Shown: positions 28,867-38,973, counted from the first letter of the stretch. The stretch: DNA of 60,525 nucleotides from Lysobacteraceae bacterium (GCA_028868545.1 JAGWUF010000009.1:1-60525), one strand, 5' to 3'. The notes: generated by a model from the letters alone, not told the origin. Made by a program: numbers and translations.

Positions 28867-31557
28867 ATGAATTGGCTCAACGAAATGCTGCAAAACGACC
28901 CTGACCCGCAGGAGTCGCGCGAGTGGATCGAATCGCTGAAGGCGGTGATCGACCACGACGGCCCGCAGCGCGCGCATCAGCTGCTGGAAGGCATGGTGGA
29001 GATGACCCGGCGCGCCGGCACCCATCTGCCGTTCGCGCCCACCACCGGCTACACCAACACCATTCCCGCGCATCTGGAACCGAAGATGCCCGGGGATGCG
29101 CACCTGGAATGGCGGATCCGTTCGATCATCCGCTGGAACGCGATGGCGATGGTGGTGCGGGCCAATCGCAAGCCCGGCTCGCTGGGCGGCCACATTGCCA
29201 GTTTCGCCAGCTCGGCCACCTTGTACGACGTCGGTTTCAACCATTTCTGGCGCGCGCCGTCCGACACCCATCCGGGCGATCTGCTCTACATCCAGGGCCA
29301 CAGTTCGCCGGGGATTTATTCGCGCGCCTTCATGGAAGGCCGGATCAGCGAAGATCAGCTGGAAAACTTCCGGATGGAAGTGGACGGGCGCGGCATCTCC
29401 AGCTATCCGCATCCGTGGCTGATGCCGGATTTCTGGCAAACCCCCACCGTCAGCATGGGCCTGGGGCCGCTGGCGGCGATCTATCAGGCACGCAGCTGGA
29501 AGTACCTGGAAGCGCGCGGGCTGATGCCCAAGACCGACCGCAAGGTCTGGTGCTTCCTGGGCGACGGCGAAACCGACGAACCCGAATCGCTGGGTGCCAT
29601 CGGCGTGGCCGGCCGCGAAGGGCTGGACAACCTGGTCTTCGTCATCAACTGCAACCTGCAACGGCTGGACGGCCCGGTGCGCGGCAACGGCAAGATCATC
29701 CAGGATCTGGAAGGCCAGTTCCGCGGTGCCGGCTGGAACGTGATCAAGACCATCTGGGGCAGCTACTGGGATCCGCTGCTGGCCAAGGACACCGACGGCC
29801 TGCTGCGCAAGGTCATGATGGATACCGTGGATGGCGAATACCAGAACTGCAAAGCCTTCGGCGGCGCGTATACCCGCGAACATTTCTTCGGCAAGACCCC
29901 GCAGACGCTGGCGATGGTGTCCAACCTGAGCGACGACGACATCTGGCGCCTGAACCGCGGCGGGCATGACCCGCACAAGGTGTATGCCGCCTACGACGCG
30001 GCGGTGAAGACCACCGGTCAGCCCACCGTGATCCTGGCCAAGACCGTGAAGGGCTATGGCATGGGCAGCGCCGGCGAGGCGCTCAACCCCACCCACCAGA
30101 CCAAGAAGCTGGACAACGACGCGGTGCGCGCGTTCCGCGACCGCTTCCAGTTGCCGATCAGCGACGATGCGCTGAAGGACGGCGCGATCCCGTTCTATCG
30201 CCCGGACGAAAAATCGCCCGAGATGGAGTACATGCGCGAGCGCCGCGCCAACTTGGGCGGCCATTTGCCGCAGCGCCGGCAGAAAGCCAGCCAGGCGCTG
30301 GAGGTGCCGCCGCTGGCGACCTTCGAGCGCCTGCTGAAGTCCACCGGCGAGCGCGAGATCAGCACCACCATGGCGTTCGTGCAGATGTTCAACATCATCC
30401 TGCGCGACAAGCAGGTGGGCCCGCGCTGCGTGCCGATTGTGGCCGACGAGGCGCGCACCTTCGGCATGGAAGGGCTGTTCCGCCAGCTCGGTATCTATGC
30501 CCCGCAGGGCCAGAAGTACAAGCCGGTGGACGCCGACCAGCTGATGTTCTACCGCGAGGACGTGGCCGGGCAGGTGCTGGAGGAAGGCATCACCGAGGCC
30601 GGCGCGTTCGCCAGCTGGATGGCGCTGGCCACGGCCTACAGCAGCAGCAACCTGCAGATGCTGCCGTTCTACATCTACTACTCGATGTTCGGCTTCCAGC
30701 GCGTCGGCGACTTCGCCTGGCAGGCCGGCGACATGCGCGCGCGCGGCTTCGTGCTGGGCGGCACCGCCGGCCGCACCACCCTGAACGGCGAAGGCCTGCA
30801 GCACGAGGATGGCCATTCGCACGTGCAGAGCGCGCTGATCCCGAACGTGCGCAGCTACGACCCCACCTTCGCCCATGAAGTGGTGGTGCTGGTGCAGTAC
30901 GGCATGCAGCGGATGCTGGCCGAGCAGCACGACGAGTACTTCTACATCACCCTGATGAACGAGAACTACAGCCATCCGGAGATGCCGCAGGGCAGCGAGG
31001 AAGGAATCATCAAGGGCATGTACCTGCTGCAGGATGCCGGCAAGGGCAAGAAGACCGACCTGCGCGTGCAGCTGCTGGGCAGTGGCACCATCCTGCGCGA
31101 GGTGATCGCCGCGGCCGAGCTGCTGGACAAGGACTTCGGCATCAAGGCCGACATCTGGTCCTGCCCCAGCTTCACCGAGCTGGCCCGCGACGGCGCCGAC
31201 GCGGAGCGCTGGAACCGCTTCCACCCGGAAGCCAAGACTCCCCGCAAGGCGTGGGTGACCCAGCTGCTGGAAGGCCGCCAGGGCCCGGCCATCGCCGCCA
31301 CCGACTACGTGCGTGCGTTCGCCAACCAGATCCGCGAGTACGTGCCGATGCGCTACAGCGTGCTGGGCACCGACGGCTACGGCCGCAGCGACACCCGCGA
31401 GAACCTGCGCCGGCATTTCGAGGTGGATCGCTTCCACGTCGCCCACGCCGCGGTCGCCGCGCTGGCCGCCGACGGCAAGCTCACCGCCAAGGACGTGGCC
31501 CGCGCCATCAAGCTGTACAAGCTGGATACCGAAAAGCAGAACCCGCTGTTGGCGTAA
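28867..31557 (+). CDS. aceE: Pyruvate dehydrogenase E1 component, homodimeric type
   Basis: This 896-residue thiamine diphosphate enzyme decarboxylates pyruvate and acetylates the lipoyl domain of E2. Features are the family N-terminus (ESREWIESLKAVI), SLGGHIASFASSATLYDVGFNHFW, the ThDP-binding LGDGETDEPESLGAI...NCNLQRLDGPVRGN (GDG...NCN, about 235-275), ADEARTFGMEGLFRQLGIYAP, the transketolase-like pyrimidine domain with TLNGEGLQHEDGHSH, and the C-terminal RYSVLGTDGYGRSDTRENLRRHFEVD. The length is normal. Unlike E. coli, no aceF or lpd follows; a convergent aroB is next after two repeats, so E2/E3 must lie elsewhere, as is common in xanthomonads. Confidence 0.97.
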   Translation: MNWLNEMLQNDPDPQESREWIESLKAVIDHDGPQRAHQLLEGMVEMTRRAGTHLPFAPTTGYTNTIPAHLEPKMPGDAHLEWRIRSIIRWNAMAMVVRANRKPGSLGGHIASFASSATLYDVGFNHFWRAPSDTHPGDLLYIQGHSSPGIYSRAFMEGRISEDQLENFRMEVDGRGISSYPHPWLMPDFWQTPTVSMGLGPLAAIYQARSWKYLEARGLMPKTDRKVWCFLGDGETDEPESLGAIGVAGREGLDNLVFVINCNLQRLDGPVRGNGKIIQDLEGQFRGAGWNVIKTIWGSYWDPLLAKDTDGLLRKVMMDTVDGEYQNCKAFGGAYTREHFFGKTPQTLAMVSNLSDDDIWRLNRGGHDPHKVYAAYDAAVKTTGQPTVILAKTVKGYGMGSAGEALNPTHQTKKLDNDAVRAFRDRFQLPISDDALKDGAIPFYRPDEKSPEMEYMRERRANLGGHLPQRRQKASQALEVPPLATFERLLKSTGEREISTTMAFVQMFNIILRDKQVGPRCVPIVADEARTFGMEGLFRQLGIYAPQGQKYKPVDADQLMFYREDVAGQVLEEGITEAGAFASWMALATAYSSSNLQMLPFYIYYSMFGFQRVGDFAWQAGDMRARGFVLGGTAGRTTLNGEGLQHEDGHSHVQSALIPNVRSYDPTFAHEVVVLVQYGMQRMLAEQHDEYFYITLMNENYSHPEMPQGSEEGIIKGMYLLQDAGKGKKTDLRVQLLGSGTILREVIAAAELLDKDFGIKADIWSCPSFTELARDGADAERWNRFHPEAKTPRKAWVTQLLEGRQGPAIAATDYVRAFANQIREYVPMRYSVLGTDGYGRSDTRENLRRHFEVDRFHVAHAAVAALAADGKLTAKDVARAIKLYKLDTEKQNPLLA

Positions 31558-31582
31558 TGAAACTTTGAGCAACTTGTTCTTG

Positions 31583-31614
31583 ACCGTCATCCCCGCTTTC
31601 GCGGGGATGACGGT
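31583..31614. repeat. Inverted repeat of the dispersed GTCATCCCCGC type, aceE/aroB terminator
   Basis: ACCGTCATCCCCGC (31583-31596) pairs with GCGGGGATGACGGT (31601-31614) around a TTTC loop: a perfect 14-bp stem. Repeats reading CGTCATCCCCGC...GCGGGGATGACG are scattered between genes in many proteobacteria. Here it lies 25 bases after the aceE stop in the aceE/aroB convergent gap and can act as a bidirectional terminator. Confidence 0.75.
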
Positions 31615-31639
31615 AGTTGCTCAGGCGATACGGGCTTGC

Positions 31640-31657
31640 AGCGCAGCAAGCTGCGCT
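31640..31657. repeat. Second intergenic inverted repeat (AGCGCAGC-AA-GCTGCGCT)
   Basis: A perfect 8-bp inverted repeat with a two-base loop, inside GGGCTTGCAGCGCAGCAAGC followed by TGCGCTCTACAAAA. The wording (GCAGCGCAGC...GCTGCGCTCTACA) resembles a repeat I associate with xanthomonad intergenic regions. It is 25 bases beyond the preceding repeat, followed by a G-rich run (GCGGGGCGGGGCGGGG), all within the 134-base convergent gap. Confidence 0.5.
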
Positions 31658-31691
31658 CTACAAAAGCGGGGCGGGGCGGGGTTCCGCCACG

Positions 31692-32789
31692 TCAACCGTT
31701 GCGCAGTACGCCCAGCACGGCGGCTTCGTCCACGTCCGGCACGACCACGGCTTCACCCGGGCCCTGCCAGAGGATGAAACGCAGACCGCTGGCCTGCGTT
31801 TTCTTGTCCAGCCGCATCCGTGCCAGCAAGGCCTCGGCGGCCAGGCCGGTGGGCAGACTGACGGGCAGCCCGAAACGCTGCAGCAGGGTTTGCAGATGGT
31901 GGGCGGCGTCGGCACTGGCCATGCCCAGTACGGCGGACAGGCGTGCTGCCAGCACCATTCCCACTGCCACCGCCTCGCCGTGATTGAAACCGTGGGCATA
32001 GCCTTGCTCGGCTTCGATGGCGTGGCCGAACGTGTGGCCGAAGTTGAGCAGGGCACGTTCGCCGTGTTCGAACGGGTCGCGTTCGGTGATCGCGGCCTTG
32101 TGCGCGCAGCTGCGGGCGATGGCGGCACTCAGGGCTGCATCGTCGGCGGCCAGCAGCGCGTCGGCCTGCGCGTCCAGCCAGTGCAGGAATTCGCTATCGA
32201 CGATCGCGCCGTATTTGATGACTTCGGCCAACCCGGCCCGCAACTCGCGCGCAGGCAGGGTGCGCAGGCTGGCGGTGTCGGCAATCACCGCACGCGGCGG
32301 GTGAAACGCACCCACCAGGTTCTTGCCCTGCGGAATGTCCACCGCCGTCTTGCCGCCCACCGAGGAGTCCACCATCGCCAGCAAGCTGGTGGGCAACTGC
32401 ACCACGTCGATTCCGCGCATCCAGCAGGCGGCGGCAAACCCGGCCATGTCGCCGATCACGCCGCCGCCCAGTGCGAAGATGCAGGCATCGCGGGTGGCCC
32501 CCAGTGCCGCCAGCGCATCGATCACGCTGCCGAAGTTGGCCAGCGTCTTGTGCGCCTCGCCGGCGTCGATGACGTGGCGGGCAATCTTCAACTCCGGTCG
32601 CGCTTCGCGCAGCGCGGCTTCCACCCGTTTGGCATACAGCGGCGCGACGTTGGCATCGCTGACGATCAGGGCGTGGCGGCCGCGCAGGGGGGCGGTCAGC
32701 AGTGCGCCGTCGTCCAGCAGGCCGGGGCCGATGTGGATGCGGTAGGGGGCGGCGCCACCCACATCGACGTGCGGCAAGAGGTCATTCAT
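31692..32789 (-). CDS. aroB: 3-dehydroquinate synthase
   Basis: This 365-residue NAD- and zinc-dependent enzyme turns DAHP into 3-dehydroquinate, the second step of the shikimate pathway. Seen are the NAD-binding [47 protein letters not shown] block, [28 protein letters not shown] (zinc Glu), and the zinc His residues in [12 protein letters not shown] and [18 protein letters not shown] 32789 is preferred; an in-frame GTG directly after the aroK stop would add three residues. It is cotranscribed with aroK upstream, as in most proteobacteria. Confidence 0.96.
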   Translation of the reverse strand: MNDLLPHVDVGGAAPYRIHIGPGLLDDGALLTAPLRGRHALIVSDANVAPLYAKRVEAALREARPELKIARHVIDAGEAHKTLANFGSVIDALAALGATRDACIFALGGGVIGDMAGFAAACWMRGIDVVQLPTSLLAMVDSSVGGKTAVDIPQGKNLVGAFHPPRAVIADTASLRTLPARELRAGLAEVIKYGAIVDSEFLHWLDAQADALLAADDAALSAAIARSCAHKAAITERDPFEHGERALLNFGHTFGHAIEAEQGYAHGFNHGEAVAVGMVLAARLSAVLGMASADAAHHLQTLLQRFGLPVSLPTGLAAEALLARMRLDKKTQASGLRFILWQGPGEAVVVPDVDEAAVLGVLRNG

Positions 32790-32798
32790 GGGCAGCAC

Positions 32799-33332
32799 TC
32801 ACAGGCTGGGTGAAGTTTGAACGGGAAGGCGCAGCACCAGCGCGGCAGCCAACTGCCCGGGCGTTTGCACGCTGGTATCGACGATCAGGTCGGCGATCTC
32901 CCGGTACCAGGGCTCGCGCAGGGCCTGCAGCTCGGCCAGCCGTTGCGCAGGTGCATCGCCGGCCAGCAGCGGGCGGTTGCCATCGCCACTGACCCGGCGC
33001 AGCTGTTCGGCGGGTGACACATGCAGGTACACCACGGTGCCGGCGGCCTGCATCGCCTTGCGATTGGCTTCGCGCAGCACGGCGCCGCCGCCGGTGGCGA
33101 TGACGGCAGGCGCGCCCTGCAGGGCGTCAGCCAGCGCTTGCGTTTCGCGGTCGCGAAAGCCGGCTTCGCCTTCGCTGGCGAACAACGCCGGAATCGAGAT
33201 GCCCGCTTTTGCCACGATGGCGGCATCCAGGTCGAGAAAGGCCAACCCCAGGCGTGCCGCCAGCGCCGGGCCCAGCGTGCTCTTGCCACTGCCCATCGGG
33301 CCGACCAGCAGGATGTGGGCGTGATTTTGCAT
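32799..33332 (-). CDS. aroK: Shikimate kinase
   Basis: A 177-residue P-loop kinase that phosphorylates shikimate with ATP. Walker A is GPMGSGKS (11-18). The shikimate-binding [31 protein letters not shown] holds Asp and Arg ligands, [13 protein letters not shown] supplies the Gly-rich shikimate loop, and the lid carries RPLLAG. The adenine loop is near the C-terminus. It is the first gene of aroK-aroB and diverges from pdxH over 68 bases. Confidence 0.96.
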   Translation of the reverse strand: MQNHAHILLVGPMGSGKSTLGPALAARLGLAFLDLDAAIVAKAGISIPALFASEGEAGFRDRETQALADALQGAPAVIATGGGAVLREANRKAMQAAGTVVYLHVSPAEQLRRVSGDGNRPLLAGDAPAQRLAELQALREPWYREIADLIVDTSVQTPGQLAAALVLRLPVQTSPSL

Positions 33333-33400
33333 TGCAGCATGCTAACAGGCGATGCCGGCCGGCGAGTGCGTTGGTGCGGTGGACAGGCGACAATGGCGGC

Positions 33401-33997
33401 ATGAACACATTGCCTGCCGAGATCCTCCAGACTTTCGAAACACTGTTCGATGAAGCCGGGGCTGTTGGCGAACCCGACCGCACTGCGATGACGCTGGCCA
33501 CGGTGGATGCCGACGGTCGGCCATCGGCGCGCATCGTGCTGCTGAAGGCCCATGACGCACGCGGCTTCGTGTTCTACACCCATCTGGATGGCCGCAAGGG
33601 CCGCGCGCTGCAGGCCCGGCCGCAGGCGGCCCTGCTGTTCCACTGGCCGCGCGTGCGCAATGGGGTGCAGGTGCGAGTGGAGGGTGCGGTGGAAATCGTC
33701 AGCGCAGCCGAGGCCGATGCCTACTTCGCCAGTCGTCCGCGTGGCAGCCAGATCGGTGCGTGGGCGTCGCATCAATCGGACACGTTGGAGGCACGGGAAA
33801 CCTTCGAGGCGCGATTGGCGGCCTTCGAGGCCGAGTTCGAAGGCCGTGCCGTGCCGCGTCCACCGCGCTGGTGCGGGTTCCGGGTGCTGCCGCGCGCGGT
33901 CGAGTTCTGGCATGCCGGCAACTTCCGCCTGCACGAGCGGCAGCTGCATGAATGCGATGCCGCCGGGCACTGGTCGCAACGGATGCTGTATCCGTAA
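33401..33997 (+). CDS. pdxH: Pyridoxamine 5'-phosphate oxidase
   Basis: This 198-residue FMN enzyme oxidises pyridoxine or pyridoxamine 5'-phosphate to pyridoxal 5'-phosphate. Visible are [38 protein letters not shown] (FMN/substrate region), [38 protein letters not shown], and the C-terminal dimerisation signature [14 protein letters not shown], where E. coli has FWQGGxxRLHDR. It ends ...QRMLYP, as the family usually ends in xRLAP. The PLP it makes serves AlaA, YggS and others nearby. ATG 33401 sets the start; earlier frame belongs to the divergent aroK region. Confidence 0.95.
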   Translation: MNTLPAEILQTFETLFDEAGAVGEPDRTAMTLATVDADGRPSARIVLLKAHDARGFVFYTHLDGRKGRALQARPQAALLFHWPRVRNGVQVRVEGAVEIVSAAEADAYFASRPRGSQIGAWASHQSDTLEARETFEARLAAFEAEFEGRAVPRPPRWCGFRVLPRAVEFWHAGNFRLHERQLHECDAAGHWSQRMLYP

Positions 33998-34048
33998 GAC
34001 CGTCCGTAACATCCACCCACGCGCGGCCAGCGCAGGCTGGGCTGCGGT

Positions 34049-34867
34049 TCAGTCGTTGGCCGCCGCCAGCTCGGCACCGCGCACGCGCGCCGCATGGATG
34101 GCCGATGCCACCAGGCTGCGCAAGCCGCCGGCTTCGAAGGTTTCGATCGCCGCCTGCGTGGTGCCATTGGGCGAAGTGACGCGCCGTCGCAACTCGGCGG
34201 CATCGGCCTGCGCTTCGGTCAGCATGCGCGCTGCGCCCAGCACGGTTTGCAGTGCCAGCGCGCGTGCGGCATCGGCGGGCAGACCTTCCTGCACGCCGGC
34301 GTCGATCATGGCTTCGGCCAGCAGGAACACATAGGCCGGGCCGCTGCCGGACACGGCGGTGACCGCATCCATCTGCGCTTCATCGTCCAGCCACACGGTC
34401 TTGCCGGCGGCAGCCAGCAGGCGATCGGCGAATTGCCGTTCCTCGGCACTCACCCGGGCATCGGCAAACAGGCCGGTGACCCCGGCGCCCAGCAGGGCGG
34501 GGGTATTGGGCATGGTGCGCACGACCTTGATCGCGCCACCCAGCCAGCGGGTGATCTGGGTGGCGGTGATGCCGGCGGCAATCGAGATCACCAGCGGTTG
34601 CGCGGCCTGCGCCTGCCCGCACAGGGCTTCGCAGACCGGGCGCAGCACCTGCGGCTTGGTCGCCAGCACCCAGATGCCGGCTGCGGTCACTGCCTGGGCG
34701 CCATCGGCATGCACGTGCACCCCGAAATCGTGCTGCAGTGCTTCGCGCAACAGCGGCACGGGCTCGGCGACGTGGATGCTGGCGGGGTTGCGGCCTTGTG
34801 CCAGCAAGCCGCCGATGAGGCTGCGGGCCATGTTGCCGCCACCGATGAAGGCGATGTTGTCGGTCAT
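34049..34867 (-). CDS. proC: Pyrroline-5-carboxylate reductase
   Basis: A 272-residue enzyme reducing 1-pyrroline-5-carboxylate to proline with NAD(P)H. The N-terminal Rossmann fold has FIGGGNMARSLIGGLL. Further features are ILATKPQVL-type sheet (VLATKPQVLRPV), SIAAGITATQITRWLG, VVRTMPNTPALLGAGVTGLFAD, and the C-terminal dimer domain with VSGSGPAYVFLLAEAMIDAGVQEGLPADAARALALQT. Its ATG overlaps the yggS stop (ATGA), giving translational coupling. In many bacteria yggS and proC are paired. Confidence 0.96.
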   Translation of the reverse strand: MTDNIAFIGGGNMARSLIGGLLAQGRNPASIHVAEPVPLLREALQHDFGVHVHADGAQAVTAAGIWVLATKPQVLRPVCEALCGQAQAAQPLVISIAAGITATQITRWLGGAIKVVRTMPNTPALLGAGVTGLFADARVSAEERQFADRLLAAAGKTVWLDDEAQMDAVTAVSGSGPAYVFLLAEAMIDAGVQEGLPADAARALALQTVLGAARMLTEAQADAAELRRRVTSPNGTTQAAIETFEAGGLRSLVASAIHAARVRGAELAAAND

Positions 34868-35598
34868 GGAAGGGGATCCGTTTTTTGGGGGCGCGCTCCG
34901 AACAGGGCACTGCCGATGCGCACCATGGTCGCACCTTCCTCGATGGCGATGACGAAGTCCTCGCTCATGCCCATCGACAACGTATCGATGCCCGGGTGCT
35001 GCGCGGCCAGTGCGCCGAACAGCGCCGCCATCGCCCGGAATGCCGCGCGTCGGTGCTGCAGGTCGGGGTCGGGGGCGGGGATCGCCATCAGCCCGCGCAA
35101 GCGCAGGCGCGGTTGCGCGGCGATGGCATCGGCCAGCGCGGTCACCGCCGCGGGGCGGCAGCCATGCTTGCTGGCTTCGTCGTCGATATTGACCTGGATG
35201 AGGACATTGAGCGGCGACAGCTCGGCGGGGCGATGTCGGGCCAGCGCGGTCACGAGCTTGTCGCGATCCACGGTCTGCACCCAGTCGAAGGCGCGTGCGG
35301 CGGCATCGGCCTTGTTCGACTGCAGATGCCCGATCAGATGCCATTCCAGCCCCAATGCGCGCAACGCGGCGATCTTGGGCAGGGCCTCCTGCACGTAGTT
35401 TTCCCCGAATGCACGCTGGCCAGCGGCCGCCATCGCGGCGATGGCCTCGACCCCGCGGGTCTTGGAGACCGCCAGCAGACACGGGCGTGGCCTGCCTTCG
35501 GGGCGGCTCGCGTTCTCGATCTGTGACAAGGCCGCCTGCAGGGCCGGGTTGGCATGGGTGTCGGTGGCGATATTGGCGGTGGTATCGAAAACGGCCAC
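34864..35598 (-). CDS. yggS: YggS family pyridoxal phosphate homeostasis protein
   Basis: A 244-residue single-domain fold-type III PLP-binding protein with no known catalysis; it controls free PLP and affects amino-acid pools. The PLP lysine is Lys46 in LLAVSKTRG. Further family features are FGENYVQEALPKIAAL, WHLIGHLQSNKA, VNIDDEASKHGC, LRGLMAIPAP, and SMGMSEDFVIAIEEGATMVRIGSALFG, which binds the phosphate. No ATG fits; the GTG at 35598 is the best start, although a TTG far upstream is in frame. It is cotranscribed with proC and diverges from pilT. Confidence 0.9.
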   Translation of the reverse strand: MAVFDTTANIATDTHANPALQAALSQIENASRPEGRPRPCLLAVSKTRGVEAIAAMAAAGQRAFGENYVQEALPKIAALRALGLEWHLIGHLQSNKADAAARAFDWVQTVDRDKLVTALARHRPAELSPLNVLIQVNIDDEASKHGCRPAAVTALADAIAAQPRLRLRGLMAIPAPDPDLQHRRAAFRAMAALFGALAAQHPGIDTLSMGMSEDFVIAIEEGATMVRIGSALFGARPQKTDPLP

Positions 35599-35711
35599 GG
35601 TGGTTGTATGCGGGCAGGGGTGACGCTCATACTGCCTGCGGGGCGCGGGCCGTGCCAGCGGCGGGAAGCAGCGCGACGGCAATCAATTCACTTCGGGTTG
35701 GGGGAGTACGC

Positions 35712-36749
35712 ATGGATATCGCTGAACTTCTGGCATTTTCCGTCAAGAACAAGGCATCGGATTTGCACCTGTCGGCGGGCTTGCCACCGATGATCCGCGT
35801 GGACGGCGACGTTCGGCGCATCAATATTCCGGCACTGGACCACAAGCAGGTGCATGCGCTGGTGTACGACATCATGTCGGACAAGCAGCGGCGTGACTTC
35901 GAGGAATTCCTGGAAGTCGATTTCAGCTTCGAGATTCCCAGTCTGGCGCGCTTCCGCGTCAATGCCTTCAACCAGAACCGCGGCGCCGGCGCGGTGTTCC
36001 GCACCATTCCCTCGGAAGTGCTGACACTGGAAGACCTGGGCTGCCCGCGCGTGTTCAAGGAGCTGATCGAGCAGCCGCAAGGGCTGATCCTGGTCACCGG
36101 GCCCACCGGCTCGGGCAAGTCGACCACGCTGGCGGCGATGGTGGATCACATCAACAAGACCGAATACGGGCACATCCTGTCGGTGGAAGATCCGATCGAA
36201 TTCGTGCATACCTCGCAGAAATGCCTGATCAACCAGCGCGAAGTGCACCGCGATACCCACGGTTTCAATGAAGCCCTGCGCAGCGCCCTGCGTGAAGACC
36301 CCGACTACATCCTGGTCGGCGAGTTGCGTGACCTGGAGACCATCCGGCTGGCGCTGACTGCCGCCGAAACCGGCCACCTGGTGTTCGCCACCCTGCATAC
36401 CAGTTCGGCGGCCAAGACCATCGACCGCATCATCGACGTGTTCCCCGCCGGCGAAAAGCCGATGGTGCGTTCGATGTTGTCCGAATCGCTGCGCGCGGTG
36501 ATTTCGCAGGCGTTGTTGAAGAAGGTAGGCGGCGGCCGCACCGCCGCGCACGAGATCATGGTGGGCAACCCCGCCATTCGCAACCTGATCCGCGAGGACA
36601 AGGTGGCGCAGATGTATTCGGCGATCCAGACCGGCCAGAGCGTGGGCATGCAGACGCTGGACCAGAACCTGCAGGAACTGGTCAAGCGCGGCATGGTCAG
36701 TCGCCAGCAGGCCCGTGAATATGCCAAGGACAAGCGGTTGTTCGAGTAA
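35712..36749 (+). CDS. pilT: Type IV pilus retraction ATPase PilT
   Basis: This 345-residue hexameric ATPase depolymerises type IV pili and drives twitching motility. Features are the N-terminal PAS-like domain (MDIAELLAFSVKNKASDLHLSAG), Walker A GPTGSGKST (130-138), the Asp box around VEDPIEFVH, Walker B ILVGELRDLETIRLAL, the His box TGHLVFATLHTSSAAKT, and the PilT-specific AIRNLIREDK motif needed for retraction. A strong GGGGGAG ribosome site at 35700-35706 precedes ATG 35712. It is followed after 24 bases by pilU, and diverges from yggS-proC as in other xanthomonads. Confidence 0.97.
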   Translation: MDIAELLAFSVKNKASDLHLSAGLPPMIRVDGDVRRINIPALDHKQVHALVYDIMSDKQRRDFEEFLEVDFSFEIPSLARFRVNAFNQNRGAGAVFRTIPSEVLTLEDLGCPRVFKELIEQPQGLILVTGPTGSGKSTTLAAMVDHINKTEYGHILSVEDPIEFVHTSQKCLINQREVHRDTHGFNEALRSALREDPDYILVGELRDLETIRLALTAAETGHLVFATLHTSSAAKTIDRIIDVFPAGEKPMVRSMLSESLRAVISQALLKKVGGGRTAAHEIMVGNPAIRNLIREDKVAQMYSAIQTGQSVGMQTLDQNLQELVKRGMVSRQQAREYAKDKRLFE

Positions 36750-36773
36750 GCCCCGCGCCCGCAGGAGAGCCCC

Positions 36774-37904
36774 ATGAGCAGCATCGATTTCACTTCGTTC
36801 CTCAAACTGATGGCGCACCAGAAGGCGTCGGATCTGTTCATCACCGCCGGCATGCCGGCATCGATGAAGGTCAACGGCCGCATCAGCCCGATCACCCAGA
36901 GCCCGCTGACCCCGCAGCAGTCGCGCGACCTGGTGCTGAACGTGATGACGCCGCAGCAGCGCGAGGAGTTCGAGAAAACCCACGAGTGCAACTTCGCCAT
37001 CGGCGTGGCCGGGGTCGGGCGCTTCCGTGTCAGCTGCTTTTACCAGCGCAACCAGGTCGGCATGGTGCTGCGCCGGATCGAGACGCGCATCCCGACGGTG
37101 GAAGAATTGAGCCTGCCTCCGATCATCAAGACCCTGGCGATGACCAAGCGCGGCCTGATCATCTTCGTGGGGGCCACCGGCACCGGCAAATCCACATCGC
37201 TGGCGGCGATGATCGGCTACCGCAATGCCAACTCCACCGGCCACATCATCACCATTGAAGATCCGATCGAATTCGTGCACAAGCACGATGGCTGCATCAT
37301 CACCCAGCGTGAAGTCGGCATCGATACCGACAGCTGGGAAAACGCGCTGAAAAATACCCTGCGGCAAGCGCCCGACGTGATCATGATCGGCGAGGTACGT
37401 TCCCGCGAAGGCATGGATCACGCCATTGCCTTCGCCGAAACCGGCCACCTGGTGCTTTGCACGCTGCATGCCAACAACGCCAACCAGGCGATGGATCGCA
37501 TCATCAACTTCTTCCCGGAAGAGCGCCGCAGCCAGTTGCTGATGGACATGTCGCTGAACCTCAAGGGCGTGGTGGCGCAGCAGCTGATCCCCACTCCCGA
37601 CGGCAAGGCGCGACGGGTGGCGATGGAAATCCTGCTGGGCACCCCGCTGGTGCAGGACTACATCCGCGACGGCGAGATCCACAAGCTGAAGGAAGTGATG
37701 AAGGAATCCGTGCAAATGGGCATGAAGACCTTCGACCAGAGCCTGTTCGAGCTGTATCAGGCCGGCGAAATCAGTTACGAGGATGCGCTGCGCTTTGCCG
37801 ACTCCAGCAACGAGGTGCGCCTGCGGATCAAGCTGGCGCAGGGCGGCGATGCCCGCACCTTGGCCCAGGGCCTGGATGGAGTGGAAGTGGCCGAAGCGCG
37901 TTGA
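36774..37904 (+). CDS. pilU: PilT-like twitching ATPase PilU
   Basis: A 376-residue PilT paralogue that assists retraction through PilT and in several species cannot act alone. Motifs: [26 protein letters not shown] at the start, Walker A GATGTGKS (133-140), VEDPIEFVH-type [14 protein letters not shown], Walker [17 protein letters not shown], His box [17 protein letters not shown], and the longer PilU C-terminus [30 protein letters not shown]. Same operon as pilT. A TTGACC overlapping its end and TAAAAT at 37930-37935 may belong to a promoter for yqgE, but their 23-base spacing is too long. Confidence 0.96.
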   Translation: MSSIDFTSFLKLMAHQKASDLFITAGMPASMKVNGRISPITQSPLTPQQSRDLVLNVMTPQQREEFEKTHECNFAIGVAGVGRFRVSCFYQRNQVGMVLRRIETRIPTVEELSLPPIIKTLAMTKRGLIIFVGATGTGKSTSLAAMIGYRNANSTGHIITIEDPIEFVHKHDGCIITQREVGIDTDSWENALKNTLRQAPDVIMIGEVRSREGMDHAIAFAETGHLVLCTLHANNANQAMDRIINFFPEERRSQLLMDMSLNLKGVVAQQLIPTPDGKARRVAMEILLGTPLVQDYIRDGEIHKLKEVMKESVQMGMKTFDQSLFELYQAGEISYEDALRFADSSNEVRLRIKLAQGGDARTLAQGLDGVEVAEAR

Positions 37905-37942
37905 CCGCTGCGGGCGGGGTCTGCCGCGCTAAAATGCGCGGC

Positions 37943-38509
37943 ATGAGCGAGCCCGCCCAAAATTTCGGCAACCATCTGTTGATCGCGCTGCCGTCGCTGC
38001 ACGATCCGCATTTCGAACGCAGCGTGACCTTGATCTGCCAGCACGATGCCGACGGCGCGATGGGGGTGATGGTCAATCGCCCCTCCGACTACACCGTCGG
38101 CGAGGTGCTGCAACAGATGGGCATCACCAGTGCGGATGCCGACCTGCAAGCACAGGTGGTGCTGTCCGGTGGCCCCGTGCATCCCGAGCGCGGGTTCGTG
38201 CTGCACGAAGGCGAGCGGGCCTGGGATTCCAGCCTCAGCATCGGCGACGGCTTGTATCTGACCACGTCGCGTGACGTGCTGGAGGCGATGGCGCGTGGCG
38301 AAGGCCCGCAGCAGGCAGTGGTGGCGCTGGGCTGCGCCGGTTGGGGGGCCGGGCAGCTGGAGCAGGAGCTGGTGGACGACAGCTGGCTGCTGGTGCCCAA
38401 TCGCCGGGACGTGCTGTTCCAGCTGCCGCTGGCGCAGCGCTGGCAGGCGGCTGCCGGCAGCATCGGCATCGACCTGCTCAACCACGCCAGCCACAGCGGC
38501 CACGCATGA
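37943..38509 (+). CDS. yqgE: UPF0301 protein YqgE/AlgH
   Basis: A 188-residue single-domain protein of the AlgH/YqgE family, function unresolved. Signature parts: [94 protein letters not shown], and [13 protein letters not shown]. Two ATGs are in frame (37934 and 37943); 37943 matches the usual N-terminus. Four-base ATGA overlap with ruvX, a pairing conserved across proteobacteria. Confidence 0.94.
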   Translation: MSEPAQNFGNHLLIALPSLHDPHFERSVTLICQHDADGAMGVMVNRPSDYTVGEVLQQMGITSADADLQAQVVLSGGPVHPERGFVLHEGERAWDSSLSIGDGLYLTTSRDVLEAMARGEGPQQAVVALGCAGWGAGQLEQELVDDSWLLVPNRRDVLFQLPLAQRWQAAAGSIGIDLLNHASHSGHA

Positions 38510-38973
38510 GCGACGCGGCAGCCATCCGTGTGGACGGCACCGTGCTGGGTTTCGATGTCGGCACGCGCCGGATCGGGGTGGCGGTGGGCAATGCGCTCAC
38601 CGGCACCGCCAGTGCGGTCGCGGTGATCGACGTGCATGCCGGCGGCCCGGATTGGGCCCAGTTCGACAAACTGCTGCGCGACTGGCGGCCCGACGGGCTG
38701 GTGGTGGGTGACCCGATGACGCTGGACGGCGGCGACCAGCCGATCCGCAAGGCTGCACGGGCGTTTGCCGAGGCCGCGCGAGGGCGCAGCCGGCTGCCGG
38801 TGGTGCTGATCGACGAACGCAACAGTTCGCAGGAAGCCGCGCGCCGGTTCGCGGCCGCGCGCGCCGTCGGTACCCGCAAGCGCCGCGATGCGCAGGTGCT
38901 GGATGCGGTTGCGGCGGCCGTCATCGTCGAGCGCTGGTTGTCCTCGCCGCGCGATGCCACCGGGCTTTCCTGA
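38506..38973 (+). CDS. ruvX: Putative Holliday junction resolvase / pre-16S rRNA nuclease YqgF (RuvX)
   Basis: A 155-residue RNase H-fold nuclease. Acidic active-site residues lie in [20 protein letters not shown] (Asp), the middle [15 protein letters not shown] (Asp-Glu), and the C-terminal [17 protein letters not shown] (Asp). In E. coli YqgF processes the 5' end of 16S rRNA; resolvase activity is suggested for others. The ATG overlaps the yqgE stop. The genes yqgE-ruvX-pyrB are an operon unit in pseudomonads and xanthomonads. Confidence 0.94.
   Translation: MSDAAAIRVDGTVLGFDVGTRRIGVAVGNALTGTASAVAVIDVHAGGPDWAQFDKLLRDWRPDGLVVGDPMTLDGGDQPIRKAARAFAEAARGRSRLPVVLIDERNSSQEAARRFAAARAVGTRKRRDAQVLDAVAAAVIVERWLSSPRDATGLS

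Noticed and set aside
28840-31590. 916-codon minus-strand frame opposite aceE
   Set aside because: Antisense frame with biased composition; aceE is unambiguous.
31660-31682. G-rich run as a possible G-quadruplex
   Set aside because: Only three GGGG runs are close together, so a four-run quadruplex is not formed without a distant run.
35688-37715. 675-codon minus-strand frame opposite pilT and pilU
   Set aside because: Spans two real genes antisense and consists of His/Leu/Gln-rich sequence.
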